Positions 25,358 through 36,531 of a stretch of DNA of 64,000 bases are shown here, in pieces. The stretch is from Lepidodermella squamata. Its lineage: Eukaryota > Gastrotricha. Positions within the stretch are counted from its first letter, which is position 1; every line of letters starts with the position of its first letter. A program made the position numbers and the translations under genes. The notes under the pieces were generated by a model that was not told the DNA's origin, did no database searches, and saw only the letters and a list, made by a program, of their open reading frames with translations. The DNA lies in the NCBI GenBank assembly GCA_047495785.1, contig JBLDXI010000009.1, positions 1,984,001-2,048,000 on the forward strand. Reading direction: 5' to 3'.

Positions 25358-26060
25358 AAAAAACAACGTTTCAGTTGACTCTCCCGTTTTTATTTTCAGC
25401 ATAGAACATAACTTCACTCTTATACTTCTCGTGATGCGCGCATACTCTCCCTCTCTCTCCGATAATCGAGATTTTTAGCAAATTGACAATACTATTTGGT
25501 TGCAACGACAACGCTGATGGGCAGTCATCAAATACAATGAATAGAGCGTGATTTTTTCCATATCGCTGACAGGCAATCACTCGAACAAGAATGGCAGATG
25601 AAAGCTGGTGTTTCATCGAAGAATATACCTTACAAAATTGTCGATCTCCGTTTTTCTTTTAGAATTTTAATTTATATAGTTTTATGATAGTTTTAATCAT
25701 TTTTTCCCAAAAAGCGATAATGAGGTAAAAAGGCACCGGAAATGAGTAGTAATAATGAAATGATAAAATTCAGACGCTCAAATTGACGCGCCTTCGCCGT
25801 AATTAACATGCAGAATAATTTAATCATAATTTAAAAAATGCCTATAGTTTTTAGCTGACCAACAAGCAATGATAAAAATATTGTTGCAGCGAGATAACAC
25901 AAGTTTCAAAGAGGTATATTATGAATAGGCGAAGAAAAGAGACGAGAGGTAGTCGCCGCAAAATTCTGCTATCGAAAAAACGTTATAAATAGTCAAGTCA
26001 GAGCAAGGTATAATACTTTTCATAATGAAGATCCACAATGAGACAGTGACAACAAATCGA
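25358..26060. other. convergent spacer between NEK-like and Cys-loop genes
   Basis: AT-rich, with 3' untranslated sequence of two converging genes expected here. The minus-strand frame at 25371-25616 shows no recognisable feature. Confidence 0.45.
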
Positions 26061-28328
26061 CTAATGCCAACAATTGGAATATTCAGGCCTGTGAAAGCCG
26101 GACTCTTCAACATCATCCTGCCGCGATTGATCATAAAGGATGACTGATACTAGAGATATTAGGACGATTTTCGTGGCACCAAAGACGAAGAATGAAAATA
26201 AGTTAAGGCGCTTCGCCGAAACGAGACCTTTAACTAAAGCGTCATCGGTTTCATCCGCTGACGCCTCGGCCGCTTCACTATTTTTGCCAGAAGAGCGAAT
26301 AGCAAGCAGACGTCGCCAGAGACGGATGAAAAAATACGCAACCCGGCGCCGCAATGATTTTTTATTCGCCAGTAACGCAGAGCTGCCGTCGATGTTGCGC
26401 CCGAAAACAACCGTCGACGACGACGAGGCACTGCTTTTGCGGCGTTGCGATTTCCTCAGCGCAGTGATCAACGCAGCGTCGACCCCGCTCAGGTCGATGA
26501 TGCCCGAATCTGTTACATTGGAAGAGGTCGTGCTATTGCTGAAGCTGCGCGGCCGAATGTCGTCAACGTCGTTTTTGCCCAGAAAGGACTCTGCCTCGCC
26601 TGGGAAGCCTGATCCCATCTGCTCAGTCCACGTGTAACCGAGAATCGAGGCTCGACGGTCGCCGCCCGTGCCAGCTACTGATTTCTGTAGCTCGTGAATC
26701 TGTTGCAGCAGAATTGACGATTTCCGCGACGACTCGGCCGTCGCGGCGCTTTCTTGTGCTTTCTCGGTCTCGGCTATTGTCATAATGACGGCACACATGA
26801 TAGTTTCCGCTGTTGACAGCAGTAACGTTAGCACTACAAAATACGTCATGATTGGCGTATGCTCGGCAGTAAATGGCACCATATCAGTTATCGCCAGAAA
26901 CATAACAAAAAATGACAGCTGAAAAGGGAAAATTTACACTCAATTTTTGAATAAGTCCGAGGAAAACTAACCATTGTAGTGAATGTTACATTCAACTTAT
27001 CCCCTGAGTCTGGGGGCAGTAAGAAAGCTATCAACGACACGATCGCCAAGCATGCGGTTGGTAGAAAAATGCGAAGAATGTCTGTTAAAGGCCGCCGCCT
27101 TAATCGAAGCTCGAAGTTTAGAAATTCCGTAGTTCGATGAACTGTTAGCCCAGAAGGTGTAGCTCGAACGCCGCTAATCTATAAATAAAATAAAGATATT
27201 ATTGTTTAACTGAACAGGACTGATTCAAGAAACAAACCTCCCATAAGCTGTTGTTGGTATAGCGATCGAAGCAAATCGGCCGTACTACGTCACGACTCGT
27301 CAAATTGACGTGATAGGAATCATGCGCCGCGAACTGGATAGCGCATGTTTGGCTGTCACTCGGATAGTAAAAGAAGTCGAGATCGCAGGCAACAGTCACC
27401 TTGCCGCTGGAAACCCAAGAAACAATACCGGTCCAACCTATCAAATCGAAAAATTCATGGATTAATCTATAAAGGATTATGTTAATTTACCAATGAAAGC
27501 AGGAAAATGAGACCAAAAACTGTTCTGAATATCGGGCTGGGCTGAGTTACGAATCCAAAACAATGGGAACCAAATACGATCCACTGGAAGTATTTGGAGG
27601 TTAACAACACCGGAATAGTTGGACGGCGACCACCGGAAGCGCAAATCACGCCACGTCATCCAAATCTGCACGGTTAAAATCAAATTTCCCGACTCCTGAA
27701 CGTCGTCGAGCGAAATCAGCTGCAAATGCATCGACACGTTAGAAATCTTCGACGGCCTAGCATCCTTTGAATAATTCTCCATCAACATGCGATGCAAGCG
27801 AGTTTCACTTTCAGCCGTGTCGTCAGGCTGCTCTTCTAAGAAATCTTCCTCGGATAATGACACATCCGGAATATCGTCACCGTGAAAATGCTGCTCGCCG
27901 CTAGTTGTTGGCATAACTGTTGATGTTGACGTAGTTGTACTAGTAGAACTCGTAGATGCGCCTTCAACCGTCGATGCAGATGACAAGTTGGAATTGGACG
28001 ACGATAGTAGAAATGTGAAAATAAGGCCGAAATAAATGAGAACGAAAACGGTGTTGTTCCTGAAGCCGGGTAAATTGGACGAAATTTTGGACAGCCGGCG
28101 GTAGTGTGACAAACGCACCGGCGGCGCTGTCGTCCTCCACGGAGGCTTCCACATTTTGATGACGCCGATTAGTGCTATACTCGGTTGGTGCTGTTGTTTT
28201 TTGTTTGTGTGTTGTTGATCAATAAGTTCGCCGTCACTAATATACGGTGATTTTTCTGGTGCACTGATCGCCGGTGGCCGGCTCGCAACGACGCCGCAGC
28301 TTGTTGTGCCGACAACGTCATCGACCAT
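26061..28328 (-). CDS. nicotinic-type Cys-loop ligand-gated ion channel subunit
   Basis: Four exons: 28328-27491, 27437-27238, 27178-26972, 26918-26061 (700 residues, phases consistent). It is a pentameric ligand-gated channel subunit. The ectodomain has WMTWRDLRFRW, the loop with PVDRIWFP, and a 13-residue Cys loop (C297 DLDFFYYPSDSQT C311). TM1 is about 380-401. TM2 is preceded by PPDSGDKLNVT, which resembles the cation-selective GEK entry of nicotinic receptors and lacks the PAR of anion channels. TM3 is 437-464. A long, serine-rich cytoplasmic loop runs to TM4 at about 655-676. I see no vicinal CC pair in loop C, so it reads as a non-alpha type. An unusual N-terminus of about 90 residues precedes the hydrophobic signal segment (FVLIYFGLIFTFLL, 95-108); a later Met (residue 59) may be the real start. 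The ligand is unknown. Confidence 0.88.
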
Positions 28329-31300
28329 TCAGTTGACAAGAAAACTTGGTCGAAGTAATGCTACAGTCAATAATGAATAAATAAATTAACAAACATATCG
28401 CAGTTAGAAACGCATAATATTGCTAATACAAAAATCCTCCTTAAAATACCGCATCTATGCCGAAAATCGCGGGCCCTAAGCTATTTTTGTTTATTTTATT
28501 GGCTGCGTATTTCCGATAGTATAGATGTACGATAGAAGGTTTGTCAACCTGCTGGAGCCGATGATAATACATTATAGCGTGGTCAGTATATTATAGGCCC
28601 TACACTCCATACCGAAACCGGAATAACTTTTTGCGCATGTGCGTGGGGCCGATGCGCTATGGGCACGTGCGAGCACAAAATGCGAAAAACTATCGAATGA
28701 GAATCAAACTGTTCGCGCTGGCTGGTTCGAATTACCAACACTGATAGTTCGACCCCATCGCGCGCTATCATTACGATGTTATTACACCCACGTGATTAGG
28801 TGTGGCCGTGACCGCACCTTGCGAGGCGATGCGCCAGCGCTAAAGGTTGCCCCTTTCAAAAGAAATATCCCTCCTTATGGTATAAATAGCTAGGCAATAA
28901 AAAGGCATTATTACAAACATATACCTATGAAAGATGAAAAATGAATAATAATTATTAATGGCAAATTATTATTGCGGTTTGAGAAGCGAGCTATATCGCG
29001 ATCTCTTCTTTATTGCTCATCACAGGCAGTCTCATATCGGGCGCCGACTAAAACAACACCAATCATTCACGATAAATAGGAGCGTCGACATTTTTGGCAC
29101 GCGCGTGCCATGCAGGTTGTTTGTTAGCAGGGGGCGCAGACGAGCGTTCCAAGGTTAATTGTTGTTATTGGCCTAATTCGCGTTTCCTGTGTTCGCACAA
29201 CATAATCTCACAAGCAAAAAAGACAAAGACAAATGTGTTATCAAATGGGCGTTTCCGCGCGCTTTTTAAATCAATCCATACATGAAAATGGAATCCATTA
29301 AAACAAACACGGGTTGTATGCCTAGATCCAATAATAAAAAATATATTCGTTTACATAATATTGTGCTCAGATCATGTAAAATATTTATTAGATGATGATA
29401 CCGTGTTGGGCCAACACCCACCAAATAGCCCAAAAATAGTTGGGGCAGGGGGTCTTGACAACAAACATAACAACATGACCACGGCGTTTTACATCTAACG
29501 ATTGGCCTATTTATACTTTAATTTCCCCATTCTGGACAACCTTCTGATACAGCATTAAGACAGAAAATCATCGAGTCGCTGATATTAGATTTTAGCGCCA
29601 TGCCTTAGTTTCACAAAATATACCCCGGCGTTAAGTAATGGTCAAAAATAAGGTTATCTGTGCGGTTACAATGAGTGTTTACTAGTTCATAGCGCGGATG
29701 TGAAGAAGAAGCGAGCGCGAAAGACACGGCTCGCGGAAAGACGCGTACGCTCTCACTCGCCACCAAAAACGAGCGCGATCGAAAACGAGCGCTCGCAGTA
29801 GACAACAAAAACCGGAGCGATAAAATGGACGAGTAGCTGAATGAATGATTATTACATCAACATATTATAGCCGGCTCCCACACTTCATGGAAGCAACTAT
29901 AGGTAGTCTATTGTTTCGCCGTTTTTCAGGCCTAATAAAAAAGTAGCGCGAGAGACTATAAACTAAAAAATACTCGCTTCGTTTCATGATTTTATTTATT
30001 TGCCATATATTTGTTATTGTTTTTGCACGAAAACGTCCTGAAATAAGAAACGCTACAGTTATAGAGACCAGTTCGAATTATATTGCGTAGTTTCGAAACA
30101 AAAATAAGAAACCAGCAGCGCGTATTGGTGTGACACAGACCGTAAAAGGCACGCACCGTAACGCGTTGCTTATATCTTACAAATAAATCGTAAATAGAAT
30201 GCTATGCTACAAATTGGCGCATCTGCACGAATGTTTTTCGAAATCGAAACTAACGCGAGCAGAAAATAAGAAGTTGCAAGTCCAAGTTACCAGCACTCAG
30301 TGCTTCGTGAGGACACAGCATGTTTTAGGGTAATAATTTATCTATCGCTTCGGTGGAAACGTTATTTTCTCATGCGAAAAAAGATGCATATCGAAGTACT
30401 CTGATTACCAGATAAGTCGAATACGAGCGCAATGATTTTTTTCGAGCGGAAACCCCGCCGGTCAATGACTGTCGGTGTTGTTTTTTGCAATAAATAATAT
30501 CGCGATCGCATGCTAAGCGGCAATTGCCTTCAAGACTAGGATCACGCACCAGGGGTTCGTCTGAATTTTCTACCCGGTATTCAGTACGTTCCGCATGATT
30601 GGTGCGACGGCCGGCGAGCGTAAAGTGCAAAATAAAGCCCGCTAACGCAATTTCAATAAAAGTATCAATTGCTATGGAAAATAATAGCACCACTCCTTAA
30701 TGGCAAAAAATTCAGCAATAGTTACGGATACGCTTCAATCACCTCGCATGCTGAAATAATATCTGCCAGTAATAAAAGCGATGAAAGGAAAAAGAAGTCG
30801 AGAATACAAATAATATTATTCCTAGTAATTGTATGGCCATTGTGTAGGCATAGTTCATGTCCTTGTAGCTTACTTACTTGGATTCATCAGCTAGAAGCTT
30901 TCCGCAACAATTTGCTTATTCTATTGGCCAATAAAACAACGGGCTATGTTGCAACATTCGTTGTAAAACCGAAGAAATCGCATAAAAACCGGCCAGCGTA
31001 ACTCTTGAAACTTCTATTCGAATACTTATAGCAGTGACCCGTGCTTACATCACTGCCGATATAATAATATAAAATACTGTACGGAAGGAGAAAAAAATGA
31101 TCGTAGCGTGACTAATATAAACATAATAACTTGTACAAAGCCGGTCAATTGTTAATATTTCTTAGCCTATAATGGATAACCGCAAGACGAAGTCGGGTTT
31201 TAACAATAGACGCGATTTGTACTAACAACGGAAATAACAACATAAACAACCTCTGAGAACTGAGTTAGCAGCTAAAAAAATCAAGTACTCGATAAACTTG

Positions 31301-33315
31301 TTCGGGCGCGCCGATGCAGCCGATAAAAAACAAAGCTCCAATCTACAACCTAATAAACATCGGGCGAAAAGTCTCGATTCAAGACCTATATGCGTAATGC
31401 GGGCCGCGGGCTATAACGGAAATGCACCTAAACTTGGCGGCGAACTCTGCATATCAATTATCGCTTCGATTTTACAACACTAGAGAATGACTCTCCTTTG
31501 AAGGAAACAAAACGCAGCGAAAATCCGTTAGGAAAAACAAACCGTTAGAGATTGATGAAGACTTTGATCACCGTTAAAAACCAGCATCCGCAGCAACCTC
31601 ATTCGCCGAAATCGGCGATATGAATTTCAATTTTAAGACGTTCAGGCTGATGCGTTCTTGCAGTTGCAAAATGTAAAATAAAAATCTACAACCAGGCAAA
31701 GAAGGAAAAAAATGAAAAATTTGACACACTTCCAGCTGACAATCATTCATACAGGTGCATGTTTTTTTGTTAATTTTAATTAAAAATCCATGAAAAATGA
31801 GTCTAACGCAAAAAAACGCTCGCATTAGGTGCCAAGTGAAGTGCATTTCATTAAGCCTTTGAATTGAGCTAGCTTGTTATAGGTTATTTTAGTCTTCGAT
31901 TCACTGAAGACATCTTAATTTTGAGAAAGCTAATTGGAAGTAAAAATTCCAAGTTTATTTTGGCGCATAGTTCTGAATTTAACGACGCGACGATTCGTTG
32001 TAAAACAAGGTGGCTTATGCTTTAATTTGTTGCCATGCAAGTTTTTCCAATATTTTCGTGATTGATGCATGTGAAGTAATTTCACGCGGCTTTGTGCTTC
32101 TGTGTTTGCATTATATATTATTGTATACCTATCGGAAAATCTCGCCCGGCGTTGACGAAGCTTTTACAAAGCGTGCAGGTTGTGTAGCTTGCAGCTAGCC
32201 TCAAGTCTAAATCAGAAGCAGGCCGTATCGACAATCGCAAATCGATTTAAAGCCGCGGCTCACGCGACAGACATTTTTAGAAGAAAATTAATGGGTTTGA
32301 AAGTGCTCATTCCGGCAAGGGCGTGCCGAGTGAATCATAAGAAATAAATACTTCCTAGACACTTCGCGCATATGACAATATACGTTGAATAACGGTCGCA
32401 TTAGTTGACCTATGTAGAAACGGCAGATAATATTCGTAAATTAGTAGACAGTTCGGAGTTACATTTTTAAGCGAAACGTCGACAGCTAATAATTCAAATT
32501 TACATTACTACTACTATTTATATTACTACCGTCGTCAGGAATCGAAATATACAAGAAGCAAGGCGCCGTGAATGTTATATAATCATCAGCCGTCATGCAT
32601 ATTTGGAGAACTTTCGCGGTCACAACATAATGATTGCACCAGGGTTTGCCCCCAGAGACGAAACTGTAAGTAACATGTGCGCGCACAAGTCGGGAATTCA
32701 TTAAATATTTACGACAGCGCAAATCTTCGATAAATTCGAGTTCGCGCATCTTCGCCCTGCTCGCCGGTTCTGCTGTCTAGACGATTCTTTTACTAGCTAT
32801 TTGCAGCTACTGCCACACGCATGCTGTTTATTTCACAGGCAGCTGACCATTTATGGACCTCTATAACACTACATTAGCAATAACATCGAAAAAAATCAAA
32901 CAACAAAGCTGTGATCTCGTGGGGAATGCCACCTCGCTTTCTGTATTAAGGCTATGTATGGTATAAATAATGACAGAAATTCGGTGCAACTGTCGATTAT
33001 TCTGATAAATTGTTCTAACCTTGCGAGAAAAGCGGCACAGCACCATCTTTGCTCAGTATGACTTGAAAAAATTGCGCATTGGCCCTTGGGGCAGCCGAAA
33101 TTAAGCTGCAAATTATTTGCTCAAAATGCAAATTCTTTTTTTCGGGGTCTTTTCCAGCTAAACTGCTTTTCGATAGATACTCAGCTGGTCATAAATATAC
33201 GAAAAATCACCTTGTAAGAAAATACAAATTAAGTAAACGATGAAAGAAAATTCAAATAGTAGCATGTTCTTTATTTCGTTAAATATAAGAAAACAATCTG
33301 CGAATTTCACAGCTT
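28329..33315. other. 5 kb gene-free region upstream of the Cys-loop gene
   Basis: No coding exon with family features found on either strand. Candidate frames such as 30370-30693 (-) and 31574-31846 (-) lack motifs or consistent splicing. A stretch at about 29700-29815 is rich in cgagcgc/gagcg words. The right edge includes the UTP3 3' UTR. It may hold regulatory DNA, 5' untranslated exons or lineage-specific genes I cannot see. Confidence 0.45.
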
Positions 33316-34848
33316 TCAACTCTTCAACTTGGTTGATCGGCGCAACCCTGCCCTGATGCCCGTCAATTCTCCGCCGTAGGCGTTGACAGGAGGCTGCCAC
33401 TCGCGAACTCCAGAAGCTTTACGACGCTTGAGAGCCTTGTTAAAGCGGTTGCGATTAGCAACTCTCGGATTGCGTTTAGTTTTTGGTTTCGGAATTCCAC
33501 CGTTCCTTTCCATTTTATCTGTAAGCTTTCGTTTCTCATCAGGTAAATTGCTATCAACAATTTCATTGTCGGCAACATCCATAGCGTCACCATCCTCCTC
33601 TTCATCTTCATGTGGTTCAAACATAGCCCGACGGGTAGATTTCGGCTTGAACTCTTTCTTTGCCAACTTCAGAAGATCGGAATTGCTGACGTTTTGCTTC
33701 AAGGCTTTTAGCAGGGCGTCGATGCGTCTGTTAGGTTTCATAAAAAATTTCTCAGCTGAAGCGAGCTGTTCCAACAATTTGTGATTGCTGACAAGTCTAG
33801 CGGTGACTGGGTGACCTTCGACGGTTTCATGATGAGCTCTCATTCGGAGGTAGAATAAAGCATTCATACAGTAGGTGAATCCAACTAAATGCTTCGCTCG
33901 AACAAACATGAGCGCAGATTTGCCTAAAAGGTCTCGAAGTTCAGTGCTCTCCTTAGAGTCCAAGAGTTTGACCAGAGGAGTCCACTTGGACTGCAGATTT
34001 CTGAGCTCGTCCTTCACTCGAGTGATTAATGGCTCAAGTTCCGGGTATTTCCTATCAACTGATGACAGCAGTTGTTGTGTCGAAGCATTCCTATTCACTA
34101 ATTCAAAACCATCTTCATGCTCTTCATCTTCTTTATCAGCAACAGCAGGTAGGCCTGATTTCAAAAAGAATAAATTATCAACAATTGGTCAATTCTAAGA
34201 CATCTCAGCGTACCGAGGAGTTCAAGATTAATATCATTATCTGTTACCATGCTAGCAAGTCGCTTTTGAATAGCTTTAGCCTCCTGCTCTTCCAAGACAG
34301 CAGCACTCGGTTCATCACCATTGTCGCCTTCGTCAATTTCTAGGTATCGCTCATCGACGTTCCCACCGTATTTGTTTCTCACTGGGCGATCATTCATGTC
34401 CATAACTTCTTCGTCGCCTTCACCTGCTTCATCTTCGTCATCATCGTCGTCGTCAATGTCGCTAGAAACTCTGCCTTTGAACTGCACTCGTTCGAATTGC
34501 CTGCAACAAGAAATTCGGATGATGTTGTAGCTAGAAAACCACGTTTTAACCTTAGTCTTTCTTCGAGCATTTTCTCATCTTCGCTTTCGTCTGTTGCAGA
34601 ATCAAATGCAAACACTCCTTTAGCATCATTCGCACCTTTTTTGCCACCATAAGTTGGTAACAAGTTTCCAAGCTCCTCGTTATCGCTGTCTTCTTGAACA
34701 TCTTCGGGTGATCCAGGGTTCTCATAATTGTCCATGCCCCGCCCCGTATCTTGCCCTATTTAATAGACGTAAATCTTGAAATGAATGAAGTATCAAACGT
34801 ACATTTCGGATTGCTCTTCGAACCTTTGGAACGCTTGCCTTTGGCCAT
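33316..34848 (-). CDS. UTP3: UTP3/SAS10, small-subunit processome protein
   Basis: Four exons: 34848-34803, 34755-34551, 34500-34214, 34154-33316 (458 residues, phases consistent). UTP3 (SAS10) is a nucleolar component of the SSU processome for 18S rRNA maturation. The N-terminal half has acidic tracts (DIDDDDDDEDEAGEGDEE), the middle has the Sas10/Utp3 helical domain (HLVGFTYCMNALFYLRMRA), and the end has the conserved Sas10 C-terminal box, RNPRVANRNRFNKALKRRKA followed by YGGELTGIRAGLRRSTKL. The start codon lies only 3 nt after the BOLA2 stop codon on the same strand, so the two genes are probably expressed from one primary transcript. Confidence 0.94.
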
Positions 34849-34851
34849 TGT

Positions 34852-35223
34852 TCAAGAATTGCTTTGCGACTTTAATTTCTCCCACTGCTCGGGGGTGTAC
34901 GTTTTGAGCTGTAAAGCGTGAATAACTTTGAGTTCTTCACTCAATATTTCGTTTACAGTTCTACAAAATAGACCGGTAAATATTTAATAGCAGTTATTCT
35001 AAAGCTGCTTACCGATGACGTTGGAGAAGTGGTTTTCCCTCAAAGTCTTTCGTAACAACAGTAATAATGAAACTTCCGCTACAAGCTGTGGCAGATAAGT
35101 CAACTACTTCCTATACAATAGTTCATATATGAGCCCATAGAGATAGGAAATGTCATGACTAACCAGGTACGATGGGTTGAGCTTGGTTTCGAGCTTCGAT
35201 TTCAGGAGATCAACAGAGACCAT
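34852..35223 (-). CDS. BOLA2: BolA-like protein 2
   Basis: Three exons: 35223-35164, 35110-35013, 34960-34852 (88 residues, as expected for the family). BOLA2 works with monothiol glutaredoxin-3 to carry [2Fe-2S] cl­usters in the cytosol. The helix-turn signature FEGKPLLQRHR spans the last intron and includes the invariant histidine. The C-terminus EELKVIHALQLKTYTPEQWE carries the second conserved histidine and the usual PEQW end. The stop codon at 34852-34854 is 3 nt before the UTP3 ATG. A divergent spacer to the left-hand promoter contains a reverse-transcriptase remnant. Confidence 0.95.
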
Positions 35224-36531
35224 TTAAAAAGAAGAAATATCTATAAGAAAGTAAGCGCTAGGTTTGATAGAGTATTTGTTTAGCCTTTCTCTGCCTAAAA
35301 TTAGGCAGAATTTTCTGCTATAGCTTTTTCTGCCCAAAGTGGTAAGTAGGCGCCTGAATCGCGTAAAACTCCACAAAATACCGTCAAAATTGAATTATGT
35401 AGTCCATCTTGCAGTAATAATCAACCTAAATAGACCAATCCGTGAATAGTTCATCATTGGCGCCCATAATAAGGTGGTACAACACGTAAAACATAAAACG
35501 TGGTACTTCGCCTGTCTTAACCCGGCGTCATTGTGTCAGGTGGATAGCGACGCTGTTGTGAGAGGGAATATTTCAAGTGTTTCGAGAGACCTTTTTAGCG
35601 ATGGAACGCCAATTAGAACGGGTGTGCCACAAGGCAAGATGCTTTTTCAATTTTCAAGGACGGTTCTTAAGGAGGCTCGCTAAAGCATCAAATTTACTCA
35701 ATCGTGTCAGCAGGGTCAAAGTACATTGAAAAATAAAAAAACTATGTATTTGTGTTTCTCTGCTTCTGTGATATTGTCATCCTATGATTACTTGTGTTAT
35801 TTTGTAAGGCTTGATCGTTCGGAAGACGACGATTTTATCGTTTATCGTTTTGAATAGCGATGTATGTCCGCCCATTGAACATCTTCTGGAATCTGAACGT
35901 GGCTGGTGAAAAATGTTCTCCAACACATTAACAGATGATGATGATGATAACGGCGTTCACACCCTCTAGGAGGATTTTGCCGCCTTCGACGCGGAGGCAC
36001 CAATACGAGCAGTCAATCTTCGCCATCCATTGCGGATTGACACATTAACAACGCTAGAAAATGCTGGCCTGGCTCAACGAAATATGAAAAATAGCGCTCA
36101 AATACCACGTGCATTTTTCACATTTAATAATCAACAATTAGTTAAGCTAGTTTTGATCTTCAATATTAATAGTTATTTATTAATTTTAATTTTGATGTTG
36201 CCTGGCAACAAATTTGTGCATCATGAAAATGAAAATACACCCAGGCTGAGGAACAGCGGTGTGTCGCCAGCTAGCGGTCAGCTGTCAGAAGAGATGTCCG
36301 AGAGAAGCGTAGAGAAGCTGTTATTATTTTTGGGCTTCATTTCTTTAGTTCTCTTATAAATTCACGCTGCTGTGGTGACGATAGACATTATTATTGTCTT
36401 TGAGCTTTGGTTTATACGATTTATTATTTGGTGCAATGTGATCTATATATTTACCTTCATATAAGTTTATACATTGAATTTTCCATTTAATTGCATTTAA
36501 TTCAAAGATTAGTAATATTGAAGCCAGCATT
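35224..36531. other. divergent spacer with retroelement debris
   Basis: Upstream of BOLA2 (-) and the LRRC74-like gene (+). A perfect 8-bp hairpin (ctgcctaa/ttaggcag) lies at 35291-35308. The reverse-transcriptase remnant is annotated separately. The frame at 36030-36359 has no recognisable domain. Confidence 0.5.
35474..35683 (+). pseudogene. reverse-transcriptase fragment of a retroelement
   Basis: The frame reads RDLFSDGTPIRTGVPQG, which matches the reverse-transcriptase block around the GVPQG turn found in LINE and related elements. Neither the palm YxDD box nor other blocks can be followed on either side, and the frame stops at 35681-35683. So it is a short dead remnant about 70 codons long. 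The element class cannot be told. Confidence 0.45.

Noticed and set aside
30370-30693. 107-codon minus-strand open frame with a hydrophobic start
   Set aside because: No domain, no neighbouring exon in phase and no conservation evidence available.
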